A stretch of DNA of 64,000 bases from Clostridia bacterium (GTDB taxonomy: Bacteria; Bacillota; Clostridia; Oscillospirales; Acutalibacteraceae): positions 1 through 64,000 of the forward strand of contig JAFSGH010000071.1 in NCBI GenBank assembly GCA_017440965.1, read 5' to 3'. Made by a program: the position numbers and the translations under genes. Of the stretch, positions 45,757-53,860 are shown one piece after another (within the stretch, counting starts at the first letter, position 1; the number at the start of each line of letters is the position of its first letter). The notes under the pieces were generated by a model. That model saw nothing but the letters and a program-made list of their open reading frames with translations. It was not told where the DNA came from and made no database searches.

Positions 45757-47556
45757 TTAATTTTTCTTTTCGCTGTATTTTTCAGCCTGTAAACGGAACA
45801 TATATGCATACTTACCGTTTTTCTTCAAAAGCTCCTCGTGAGTACCGTGCTCAGCTATCATTCCGTTTTCCAGCATAAATATCTCATCTGCCATAACAGT
45901 TGTGGAAAGACGGTGGGAAATAAAAATAACAGTCTTGTCCTCCGCAGCCTTTGCCATTGACTGATTGAGAGAATACTCAGCTACGGGATCAAGGTTTGCA
46001 CTGGGCTCATCAAGAACGGCAAATGCACAGTCCTTATAGAAGGCTCTTGCAATGGCAATTTTCTGCGCCTCGCCTCCCGACAGAGATATTCCGTCCTCAT
46101 CAAATTCTCTGAGAAGCATTGTATCCGTGCCCTTTTCAAGCTCTCTGTCAAAGCTTGAAGCATCAAGGGAACGCTTGACTTTCTTCTCATCATGAGAATC
46201 ATTCATTGAAACATTTTCTCCGAGAGTTGCGCCGAAAATTGAGAAATCCTGAAAAACAGCGGCAAAATTCTCGTGATATGTTTTTATATCCCAGTCTCTG
46301 ATATCCTTTCCGCCTACGGTTATCCTGCCCTCTGTTACATCATAAAGCCTTAAAAGCAAATTGGTAAGAGTTGTCTTTCCCGCACCGTTATAGCCTACAA
46401 GGGCGATCTTTTTATAAGGAGATATCTCGAGATCGATATTTTTTAATACATATTTTTCCGTTCCGGGATACTTGAAGGATACATTTTCGAATTTTATAGT
46501 CACAGGCTTTTTGAATACCGTAAGATCTGTTCCGTTTACGATCTTTTCCTTGGCATTCATAAACTTTTTGAATTTTTCCACATAAAGACCGTTTTCACGG
46601 AATGAAATAGCAAACCAGCTGGTTATTGCAAAAACACTGTTGCTTATTGATGCCGCACCGTTAAAGGTAGCAGCGAAATCACCTAAGCCCACTTCCTTTG
46701 TGACAATAGCCTTATATCCCATAAAAAGCGTTATCCCGAGGTAAATAAGAAGTGTCATCGGCAAGGATTCCTGGCAGAAATAAAGCCTCCACTGTTTTGA
46801 AAGATACGGTGAAATTGTCTTTAATCTGTCAAAAATATTGTCATTATATCTTCTTTCGATCATTCTGCCTGCACCGGAAAGACGCAGTTCCTTTGCATAA
46901 TCCCCCAAATAAAAAACACGGCTGAAATAAAGATTTTTTCTGTCAAGAGGAGTCATTGCCTCTGTACGCTCAACATTGACCTTAGCAATAAGCCGACCTA
47001 TAGGAGTCATTATTGCGACGCAAACTGCTACAAATAAAAGGCACATAGGATCAATCGTTACGATAACGGTACCGATAGTCAGCACTCCTACAATATTTGT
47101 AAGTATATCCTGAGTATTTGACAGCACTGCATATGCTCTTTCATTCATTGATGTCATTGCAAGCACAAGGTCATTATAATACTCGGGATTATCATATGCC
47201 TCATAGTCCATCTTAGCAGCTTTTTCGTATATTGTCTTATAAATACTGAAATAAAGCTTTTCCTTTTGCTTCGGAAGGGAAACCTCATAAAACAGTGTTG
47301 TACAAAGATTTGTAATAACAACAAAGACGACAAATGCCGCAAGAGCTATTGCCACTCTGTAAAAGTCCTTACCCTCGGTAACAACATCTATTATGTATTT
47401 TAATAAAACAACATTTGATAATGTCCACGGCAGGTTTGCAAGCACATCAAAAAAGAGATAGCCGAAAAGCATATAAGGGGTATGCTGACCGATAAAACGC
47501 AGCATAAATATGTAATTTTTAAGTGATCCGCTTTTTTCTTTCTTATCAGTCTTCAT
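45757..47556 (-). CDS. ABC exporter half-transporter (second of a pair)
   Basis: A 599-residue fused permease-ATPase. Six membrane helices occupy about 1-330. The ATPase domain has Walker A GYNGAGKTT, signature LSGGEAQK, Walker B FAVLDEPSANLD and HRLSTT. I start at ATG 47556, with GGAGG upstream; the start lies inside the last codons of the upstream ABC gene (11-base overlap), so the two are coupled and probably form a heterodimer. The substrate is not deducible; the pair lacks an adjacent peptide or lantibiotic gene. Confidence 0.9.
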   Translation of the reverse strand: MKTDKKEKSGSLKNYIFMLRFIGQHTPYMLFGYLFFDVLANLPWTLSNVVLLKYIIDVVTEGKDFYRVAIALAAFVVFVVITNLCTTLFYEVSLPKQKEKLYFSIYKTIYEKAAKMDYEAYDNPEYYNDLVLAMTSMNERAYAVLSNTQDILTNIVGVLTIGTVIVTIDPMCLLFVAVCVAIMTPIGRLIAKVNVERTEAMTPLDRKNLYFSRVFYLGDYAKELRLSGAGRMIERRYNDNIFDRLKTISPYLSKQWRLYFCQESLPMTLLIYLGITLFMGYKAIVTKEVGLGDFAATFNGAASISNSVFAITSWFAISFRENGLYVEKFKKFMNAKEKIVNGTDLTVFKKPVTIKFENVSFKYPGTEKYVLKNIDLEISPYKKIALVGYNGAGKTTLTNLLLRLYDVTEGRITVGGKDIRDWDIKTYHENFAAVFQDFSIFGATLGENVSMNDSHDEKKVKRSLDASSFDRELEKGTDTMLLREFDEDGISLSGGEAQKIAIARAFYKDCAFAVLDEPSANLDPVAEYSLNQSMAKAAEDKTVIFISHRLSTTVMADEIFMLENGMIAEHGTHEELLKKNGKYAYMFRLQAEKYSEKKN

Positions 47557-49372
47557 ACTCCCCCTCCTCTCTGTAGCCTGATGCCTGAAGGGTAAACATA
47601 TCGCAGTATTCTTTTCCGTTAGCCATAAGCTGCTCGTGATCTCCCTGCTCCGTAAGTCTTCCCTTTGAAAAAACAAGGATATTATCGGAACGGGTAGCGC
47701 TTGAAAGACGGTGGGAAATATAAATTACTGTCTTTCCTTTTGTACCCTCAAGAAGAGCATCATACATTTTACTCTCTGCTACGGGATCAAGTGCTGACGA
47801 GGGCTCATCAAGCACGGCGATATCAAAATCGCGGGCAAAAAGCCTTGATATGGTGACCTTCTGCGTTTCACCGCCTGACAGTAAAACACCCTCATTGTCA
47901 AATTCCTTTGTAAGAAGAGAGTTTTCTTTATTCTTCAAAGCACCGATCTTGTCATAAACACCCGCCATTTTAAGGGCATTTACGGCAACAACGGAATTCT
48001 CTTCATTTATTTCCTCAGTAAGCACATTCTCCGCAACCGTCATGGCAAAGACCTTATAATCCTGAAATACGCTTGCGAATTTTTCTCTGTATTTTATAAC
48101 ATCATATTCCTTTATATTGATACCGTTATAAAGAATCTCACCCTCAGTAACATCATAAAGCCTCATAAGCAGCTTTGAAAGAGTGGTCTTTCCCGCACCG
48201 TTATGACCTACGACCGCAACGGTCTCACCCTTTTTTATTCTGAAGGAAATATTTTTCAGTATATAATCGGAATCCTCCTTATATCTGAATGAGACATTTC
48301 TGAATTCAAGCTCCCTGAATTCCTCAGGTATCAGTCCGCCGCTTTTTATTTTAGGCTCATACTGCAGAAATTCTCTGAGATTCTGCACCCACAGACAGTG
48401 CTTTTGCTGCATAGCAAAATAATGGGCAAGATGATTTAATTTATTACGGCAGGTAGTTATGGCTGAAAGAAGCACCGAAAACTCTGAAATCGGAAGATCT
48501 CCGCTTACCATAAGTCTGTAGCAGCCATAAATAAAACCGCCCGAAACAGGGATTATTTCCGCAAAATAATCAGAAATGACCTCAAGAAGAGCTATACGCC
48601 AGCCGTATTTTTTTATCATTTCAATGTTTTTATTGATGGCATAGCGGAATCTCTTATCCATTACGGCAAAGATATTTGTGGTCTTTATCTCCTTTGCAAA
48701 ATCCTTGAGAAGTATCGTCCTTCTTATATAATCCTTCTGACGCTCATAAGGCGTCATTGCCTTATCCTTTTCAAGCTCAACATTGTTCTTGAATACCCTG
48801 AAGGCTATGACAACAACGGGACAAACGATAAATATCAGCAAAAACGGATCTATTGAAATAAGATAGGACACAAGAAAAATAAAGCTGATAACAGAACCGA
48901 TGGTCCAGGCAGAGCCTTCAATTATTCTCTTGAAGCCGCCTTTATCCACGACCCAGGTTGCACGGTTATATTTATCAAAAAAGTCCGGATCCTCGTAGCA
49001 GCCCAATTCTACCTCCTGAGCTTTCTTGAAGATAAGGCTGTTTATGTAGCTTTCGCATTTGATCTCAAATTTTATTCTGACAGTATATACATCAATATAT
49101 GCTATAAGATCTATAAGCAGCTTTCCTAAAACAATAAGGCACATTCTGAGGGCAAATTCCCCGAAGGTACCGTTCCCTTCAATTAACGAAAGTGCCGTTT
49201 CAAGAAACATAACATTTACAACAACCGAGTAATAAATATTTTCAGAAATATACGAAAAATATATTATAAGCAATGACAAGGGGGCACATTTAAAAGCACA
49301 GCCTAACATAAAGGCTGTGTTTTTCAGCACATATGCCTTTTGCCTTATTTTCTTTGTTTTTTCCTTTTTCAT
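47546..49372 (-). CDS. ABC exporter half-transporter (first of a pair)
   Basis: A 608-residue permease-ATPase partner of the gene below. Transmembrane region about 20-340, then Walker A GHNGAGKTT, signature LSGGETQK, Walker B IAVLDEPSSALD and HRLSSA. All catalytic motifs look intact in both halves. GAGGAG precedes the ATG. Transcribed away from blaI, with its own promoter at 49404-49432. Confidence 0.9.
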   Translation of the reverse strand: MKKEKTKKIRQKAYVLKNTAFMLGCAFKCAPLSLLIIYFSYISENIYYSVVVNVMFLETALSLIEGNGTFGEFALRMCLIVLGKLLIDLIAYIDVYTVRIKFEIKCESYINSLIFKKAQEVELGCYEDPDFFDKYNRATWVVDKGGFKRIIEGSAWTIGSVISFIFLVSYLISIDPFLLIFIVCPVVVIAFRVFKNNVELEKDKAMTPYERQKDYIRRTILLKDFAKEIKTTNIFAVMDKRFRYAINKNIEMIKKYGWRIALLEVISDYFAEIIPVSGGFIYGCYRLMVSGDLPISEFSVLLSAITTCRNKLNHLAHYFAMQQKHCLWVQNLREFLQYEPKIKSGGLIPEEFRELEFRNVSFRYKEDSDYILKNISFRIKKGETVAVVGHNGAGKTTLSKLLMRLYDVTEGEILYNGINIKEYDVIKYREKFASVFQDYKVFAMTVAENVLTEEINEENSVVAVNALKMAGVYDKIGALKNKENSLLTKEFDNEGVLLSGGETQKVTISRLFARDFDIAVLDEPSSALDPVAESKMYDALLEGTKGKTVIYISHRLSSATRSDNILVFSKGRLTEQGDHEQLMANGKEYCDMFTLQASGYREEGEYED

Positions 49373-49403
49373 TTTTCTCTCCTCGCCGGATTTATTATTA
49401 AGA

Positions 49404-49432
49404 ATTTTATATTAAAAAAAACATATTGTCAA
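49404..49432 (-). promoter_or_regulatory. promoter of the ABC exporter pair
   Basis: Minus strand TTGACA (49432-49427), 17 bases, TAAAAT (49409-49404). It lies outside the BlaI-type operators, which are 54 bases and more upstream of its -35 box. Confidence 0.6.
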
Positions 49433-49472
49433 TCCGCACCGCACTTTTGATTAAAAAAAATACAGAAATGTA

Positions 49473-49501
49473 TTGACATATCACTACTACAAGTGTAGTA
49501 T
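49473..49501 (+). promoter_or_regulatory. promoter of blaI with operator in the spacer
   Basis: TTGACA (49473-49478), 17 bases, TAGTAT (49496-49501); a TATAAT at 49501-49506 lies 22 bases away. The spacer holds a BlaI-type operator, so repressor binding would block the polymerase. Confidence 0.6.
49486..49499. promoter_or_regulatory. BlaI/MecI-type operator 1
   Basis: ACTACAAGTGTAGT, a dyad of the ACTACA-N2-TGTAGT form bound by BlaI/MecI-family repressors, inside the blaI promoter. Confidence 0.8.
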
Positions 49502-49511
49502 ATAATTAGTT

Positions 49512-49525
49512 ACTACAATTGTAGG
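49512..49525. promoter_or_regulatory. BlaI/MecI-type operator 2
   Basis: ACTACAATTGTAGG, 26 bases after operator 1 (about 2.5 helical turns) and partly overlapping the AGGAGG ribosome binding site of blaI. Confidence 0.75.
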
Positions 49526-49535
49526 AGGAAGATTT

Positions 49536-49898
49536 ATGAAGATCACTGAAAAGGAATGGACTGTCCTCGAGGTCTTATGGAAAAACGAAAAGGCAGAGCT
49601 GGGACAGATCACGGAATCCCTCAAAAAAGAAAACGGCTGGTCAATAAATACAACGCATACATACCTTACAAGAATGGAAGCAAAGGGAATCGTAAGCATT
49701 GACAAAGAAACGGTACCCCATACTTATCATGCTGCTGTTTCAAAGGATGAGTGTCTCAGACGCGAAAGAAAAAGCTTTCTTCACAGGGTATACAGAGGCT
49801 CTGCGGGAGATCTTATCACCGCATTTCTCAAGGAAGAAAAAATATCCGCGGAGGAAGTTGAGAAACTCAAGAGATTATTAGAAGAAATGGAGGTATAG
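49536..49898 (+). CDS. blaI: BlaI/MecI/CopY-family repressor
   Basis: A 120-residue winged-helix repressor (ITEKEWTVLEVLWKNEKAEL at the N terminus, then NTTHTYLTRMEAKG for the recognition helix region). The family dimerises through its C terminus and is cleaved after signalling by a membrane M56 protease, here the next gene. Two matching operators lie upstream, so it should repress itself and the two genes downstream. AGGAGGA precedes the ATG. Confidence 0.93.
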   Translation: MKITEKEWTVLEVLWKNEKAELGQITESLKKENGWSINTTHTYLTRMEAKGIVSIDKETVPHTYHAAVSKDECLRRERKSFLHRVYRGSAGDLITAFLKEEKISAEEVEKLKRLLEEMEV

Positions 49899-49900
49899 CT

Positions 49901-51793
49901 ATGACAGATATATATGATTTTCTTCTTCATACACTCTCTGTTTCTTTTATTGCAATATTTATACTTATACTGAAAAGGATATTCAAAAGAAGCCTTCCGC
50001 CCTTATGGCAGTTCGCTATGTGGCTTCCCTGTGCCGTATTATTTGTAATTCCGATAAATATATCCTCATATCTGTCGCTTTTTACCGAAACAGTAAAAAC
50101 AATTCTCGGTGATACGGTTTCTCTTACAAGGCCCGCATTCTTTTTTCCGTTGATAAGCCTCGAAAGGCCGCAGGATCTGTCTGACATACTGTTTTTGGCT
50201 TATTGTGCGGGAGTTCTGATTCTTGGGATAAAATATACGGTGTCATCAACAAGGCTCAGAAAAATGCTGAAGCACTGTCCCGAAGCAACCGAAGAAAACC
50301 GCAAGGCGATAAATGATGTATGCGCAAAATATTCACTCAGTTCCTGCAAAGCCGTAACCCTCAACGGGATCCCCGCTCCTTTTATAAGCGGTATTCTGAA
50401 ACCCATATTGATACTTCCCGAAAGCAGAGTGGACGAGAAGATAATTCTTCACGAATTACTGCATCTTAAATACAAGGATGTATTATGGGGAGCTGTCATT
50501 GCTCTTTTCAGGTGCATTCATTGGTGCAACCCTGTATTAAGATACTGTCTCAACGAAATGGGAAATGACATTGAGCAACTTTGTGATTCACGAACTCTTG
50601 AGCGCCTCTCAGGTGAGGACAGGCGTGAATACGGAAATCTACTGCTTTCTCTGGCAAACGATAAATATGCTTCCCTTCCCGGTACCACATCTATAGCAAA
50701 CGGCGGGAAAAATATTCGCAGGCGCATTGAAAGCATCGTTAGCTTCAAGCTGTTCCCCACGGAAAATGCAATCATCTCAATATGCATAATTGCCCTTATA
50801 CTGTCTACGCTTTGTCTGCCACAGTTTAGTGCATCAATTCCGGATAAGCTTGCAAAAATTTCCGATGCTTCAGAGCTCAATGTTGCTTTTTCAGCGGCAA
50901 GAAGCTATTATTGCACAACACCCAAGGGGGCAATTGATGCTTATGCATATTCAATATATCATAACAACGGTATTTACAGAGCTATAGCATCACCTCTTTC
51001 AGAGCATAACGGTATAAGAAATAGTGTATCAGAAAGCCTCAGAGAAAAGAATTCCTCCTTTTATGAGGATGAGCTTGACGGCTCCCCTCTTTACAGCGAT
51101 GAGCATTATATTTATAATCTTCAAAAAAATGATGACGGCAGTTATTCCGCATTGCTTGTCCTTCTGATGTATCATCACGACTCTGATAATGAGTCTGATA
51201 AAAAAATAGCTTATCAGAAGCTCAGAGTCTATGAAGAAGATTCCCGTTGGGTAGTTACGCCCGAAAGTGATTTTGAGTACCTTGTAACCTATGAAATGGG
51301 GCTTCCGCAATACGGTTGCAGATACCTGCCCTCATATACCTATACCGCCGAAACAGAGCTTTTTACGGTAAAAATACATTATCAGCTCTGCTTTTCCGCT
51401 GAGGATCTTCTTAATTTCAGCAAGCCTCTTCTTAATTCAACATTTAACACTGTTTCGGTAAGCAGCTTTACCGAATGCATTTATAAGGGCGAAGAAAATG
51501 CAAAAACAGACATCAGACAATTAGGCATTGCCGCTCAGAGCTTTGACGGAAAAAAGGATTTTGAGATCACGGCTAAGCCGACAGCCGGAGACTTTACAAG
51601 CACATCAAGTGACGGCAGAATAACAGCCTCTGAAACACTGGACTATGATTGGGGCAATACCGTGAATATGGCTCAGCACGGGCACACAACAAATTACAAA
51701 AAGAATAAGAGCTATCTTCCTGAGCATATTTTCGCCTCGCTATATGTAAACGGGGAACTTTATGAAGAGATAATACTTGAAAGAGAGAAATAA
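49901..51793 (+). CDS. BlaR1-like M56 membrane metalloprotease with novel sensor region
   Basis: A 630-residue integral membrane sensor. The M56 gluzincin motif HELLH lies at 184-188 (within IILHELLHLKYKD), between membrane helices at about 8-27, 37-52, 93-112 and 283-303. In BlaR1/MecR1 the external C-terminal domain is a penicillin-binding fold; here the 320 residues after the last helix show no SxxK-SxN-KTG pattern and look like another beta-rich module. I expect ligand-triggered cleavage of the BlaI partner; the ligand is unknown. It starts two bases after blaI. Confidence 0.85.
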   Translation: MTDIYDFLLHTLSVSFIAIFILILKRIFKRSLPPLWQFAMWLPCAVLFVIPINISSYLSLFTETVKTILGDTVSLTRPAFFFPLISLERPQDLSDILFLAYCAGVLILGIKYTVSSTRLRKMLKHCPEATEENRKAINDVCAKYSLSSCKAVTLNGIPAPFISGILKPILILPESRVDEKIILHELLHLKYKDVLWGAVIALFRCIHWCNPVLRYCLNEMGNDIEQLCDSRTLERLSGEDRREYGNLLLSLANDKYASLPGTTSIANGGKNIRRRIESIVSFKLFPTENAIISICIIALILSTLCLPQFSASIPDKLAKISDASELNVAFSAARSYYCTTPKGAIDAYAYSIYHNNGIYRAIASPLSEHNGIRNSVSESLREKNSSFYEDELDGSPLYSDEHYIYNLQKNDDGSYSALLVLLMYHHDSDNESDKKIAYQKLRVYEEDSRWVVTPESDFEYLVTYEMGLPQYGCRYLPSYTYTAETELFTVKIHYQLCFSAEDLLNFSKPLLNSTFNTVSVSSFTECIYKGEENAKTDIRQLGIAAQSFDGKKDFEITAKPTAGDFTSTSSDGRITASETLDYDWGNTVNMAQHGHTTNYKKNKSYLPEHIFASLYVNGELYEEIILEREK

Positions 51794-51795
51794 TA

Positions 51796-52443
51796 ATGCA
51801 GAATAATATAAGTAAAAGCATATCAAAAATCGCCTGGGGCTTCATTTTTGTTCTCATTCACATAAACATAGGCACAGTTGATATTCTCCCTGATTTTGTA
51901 GGTTATATCTTTATGCTTTCAGCAATAAACGAGCTTACCGCTGAAAGTAAAACTATCAGTCAGCTTAAGCCTTTCGGCATGATCCTTGCCGTATGGAACA
52001 CGGTGACATGGATACTGAAGATCTTTTCATACGGCATCACAGTGCTGACCTTTATAAATATTCTCGGTGTTATCATCAATATTTATTTTACCTTCAGACT
52101 TCTGACGGAATGCAGTATGATAGCAAAAAAATATCAGGCTGAAAATGAGGCACTTGACAAAAAAATTATAAGGAACAGAAACATATTTACCGTAACAATA
52201 ACATTATGTGAGATTATTTCACACTTTGCATTTGTAATTTTCGGATATGAACAAGATGCCATGCTGTATATGTCCCTTATCCTCGGATTTGTTGCTCTCA
52301 TTGTTATGCTTATGACAGTATCAGCCTTATTCAGTCTTTCAAAGGCTATACGGGAAAGGCCTGCAGAAACGGATAATCCCGTATATGATGATACTCAATC
52401 AACATATAGCATAGAGGAAGAAACGGAAAATACCGACGAATAA
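51796..52443 (+). CDS. integral membrane protein of the BlaI operon, unknown function
   Basis: A 215-residue protein with about five hydrophobic helices (SIAWGFIFVLIHINIG and VGYIFMLSAINEL at the start) and an acidic, probably disordered tail (about 190-215). It starts two bases after the M56 gene, so it is cotranscribed under BlaI control and may be the effector of the system. No family recognised. Confidence 0.75.
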   Translation: MQNNISKSISKIAWGFIFVLIHINIGTVDILPDFVGYIFMLSAINELTAESKTISQLKPFGMILAVWNTVTWILKIFSYGITVLTFINILGVIINIYFTFRLLTECSMIAKKYQAENEALDKKIIRNRNIFTVTITLCEIISHFAFVIFGYEQDAMLYMSLILGFVALIVMLMTVSALFSLSKAIRERPAETDNPVYDDTQSTYSIEEETENTDE

Positions 52444-52469
52444 AAAAGTATTCTGTTTCACCCCACCGT

Positions 52470-52485
52470 CCCCCAATCTTGGGGG
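52470..52485. repeat. C/G-run hairpin
   Basis: CCCCCAA and TTGGGGG pair around TC. Between the BlaI operon and the shared terminator; no T run follows, so probably not a terminator itself. Confidence 0.5.
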
Positions 52486-52536
52486 CGAAAAGGTGTTTCT
52501 TGTTATAAGCTAAATTGCTCACATTGCGAGCAATTT

Positions 52537-52552
52537 CCTATATAATAAAAAA
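52537..52552. repeat. 16-bp string shared with 26983-26998
   Basis: CCTATATAATAAAAAA occurs identically at 26983-26998. Each copy follows an inverted repeat and runs into a terminator hairpin. It may be the edge of a small dispersed repeat. Confidence 0.4.
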
Positions 52553-52587
52553 AGCTGACCGGAACGAAAAATCCGGTCAGCTTTTTT
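52547..52587. terminator. bidirectional terminator between convergent operons
   Basis: AAAAAAGCTGACCGGA pairs with TCCGGTCAGCTTTTTT, giving T runs on both strands; it serves the BlaI operon (plus) and the reductase operon (minus). Confidence 0.9.
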
Positions 52588-52835
52588 CATATGATTATTA
52601 TTAAAAATACAACAAAAGCAACACCTGCTATGAATTTCAGAAGCGGATGCCGTCTTGTAAACGGAAGCTTTTCGAGAGTGAGAAAAAGCAAAAAGAAAAC
52701 AGCAAAAAGTATGAACGGCATCAGAAACTGCAAGCCCTTCCCGAAAAACAGGAAAAACACTATAAGGCTTACAAGCAAGCCGTAAGAAATAAAAAGTGCG
52801 GTGATCTTTACGGATCTCAGAAGCTCGTTTTTCAT
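52587..52835 (-). CDS. small membrane protein, last gene of the reductase operon
   Basis: An 82-residue protein with three hydrophobic segments (ALFISYGLLVSLIVFFLFF, FLMPFILFAVFFLLFL, FIAGVAFVVFLIIII) and a short positively charged loop. Its start overlaps the stop of the upstream hydrolase gene as ATGA, which supports it being real and coupled. No family recognised. Confidence 0.7.
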   Translation of the reverse strand: MKNELLRSVKITALFISYGLLVSLIVFFLFFGKGLQFLMPFILFAVFFLLFLTLEKLPFTRRHPLLKFIAGVAFVVFLIIII

Positions 52836-53851
52836 TGCATTACCCTCTCTTTTATGAATCGGGCAGTCTTTTCTTTTACAAAGACAGAACCGAGGAAATC
52901 ATTATGCCCTATTTCGGGAGTTTTAATAAAGGTGCAATTATCGCCGAATTTATCCGCAAGCTCACTTGAAGATAAATAAGGTATCAGTTCATCCTTTTCA
53001 GAAGCAAGAATAAGAGTATCCTCCTTGACTGAAGATGCATATTCTTTACTTTTTATATTGAAGGATATAAGCCTTTCCAACGGACCGTGAAAAATATCAA
53101 TAATATTATTATAAAGATCATTTCCGTCGGAATACGGAGCATAAAGAATCAGCGCATCCAAGTCTCTTTGGGATGCAAGATATACGGCAGGGCCTGTGCC
53201 AACGGAATATCCGAGAGCGATTATTCTATCCGTCCTTTTTTGCAGCTCATCGAAGGCCTCCAGAGAAAACCGAAGCAGTGCCTCGTCTGAGCAATTACCT
53301 TCGCTTTTGCCGTATGCGGGATAATCGAAAACTGCAAAATTACAGCCGCTGAAGGCTGAATTTTTATAATTCTTTATAAGTGCATTCATTCTTGTTGCGG
53401 CAGTTTCGTAATTTCCGTAAAAGTAAAGCACGGTGGGAGCGGATTTTCCCGCAGCGTTATAAAACCATCCGCTTATAATACCGTTTTCGCCTTCAAAGAA
53501 AATTTCCTCTGCTATATTTTCATTGCGAAGCTCAGCATCTGCTTTCTCGTCAAAATGAGGCTGTAATATTATAGCTGAAGAAAAACAGTACACAACAGCA
53601 GCAGAAAACAAAGAAAAATTCAGAACAAAAAGAAGTATTATCTTAACTCCTCTCAATACTGCATTTTTGCTGCGGATAGTAAGAAGAATGGCGATTTCTG
53701 CAAAAAAAGCTATGCCGGCTGCAATCAGAAGTCCTGAGGGAATATGCGAAAAACGCTTATTTTCAGAAATCCATACCAATATAACGGCAGCAGAAGCAAG
53801 AGACGAAAAAATCAAAAGCCGCAAAATATCGGTCTTCTTTTTCTCCGACAT
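52832..53851 (-). CDS. membrane-anchored alpha/beta hydrolase
   Basis: A 339-residue protein: three N-terminal membrane helices (about 10-100) and then a BAAT/S33-like hydrolase domain with nucleophile elbow ALGYSVGTGPA (Ser about 197), Asp in ASEKDELIPY and His in PEIGHNDFLG. Similar to membrane hydrolases of the YqkD/ABHD13 kind. It lies nine bases after the fusion reductase gene and overlaps the small membrane protein, so it may release or supply the acyl substrate (inference). GAGGTG precedes the ATG. Confidence 0.82.
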   Translation of the reverse strand: MSEKKKTDILRLLIFSSLASAAVILVWISENKRFSHIPSGLLIAAGIAFFAEIAILLTIRSKNAVLRGVKIILLFVLNFSLFSAAVVYCFSSAIILQPHFDEKADAELRNENIAEEIFFEGENGIISGWFYNAAGKSAPTVLYFYGNYETAATRMNALIKNYKNSAFSGCNFAVFDYPAYGKSEGNCSDEALLRFSLEAFDELQKRTDRIIALGYSVGTGPAVYLASQRDLDALILYAPYSDGNDLYNNIIDIFHGPLERLISFNIKSKEYASSVKEDTLILASEKDELIPYLSSSELADKFGDNCTFIKTPEIGHNDFLGSVFVKEKTARFIKERVMQ

Positions 53852-53860
53852 TTGATCACC

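Noticed and set aside
45757..47676. Longer start for the second ABC gene adding 40 residues
   Set aside because: The added residues overlap the upstream gene and do not look like an ABC N terminus; ATG 47556 has a strong ribosome binding site.
50780..51793. Penicillin-binding sensor domain in the M56 protein
   Set aside because: I could not find SxxK, SxN and KTG motifs in order after the last membrane helix.
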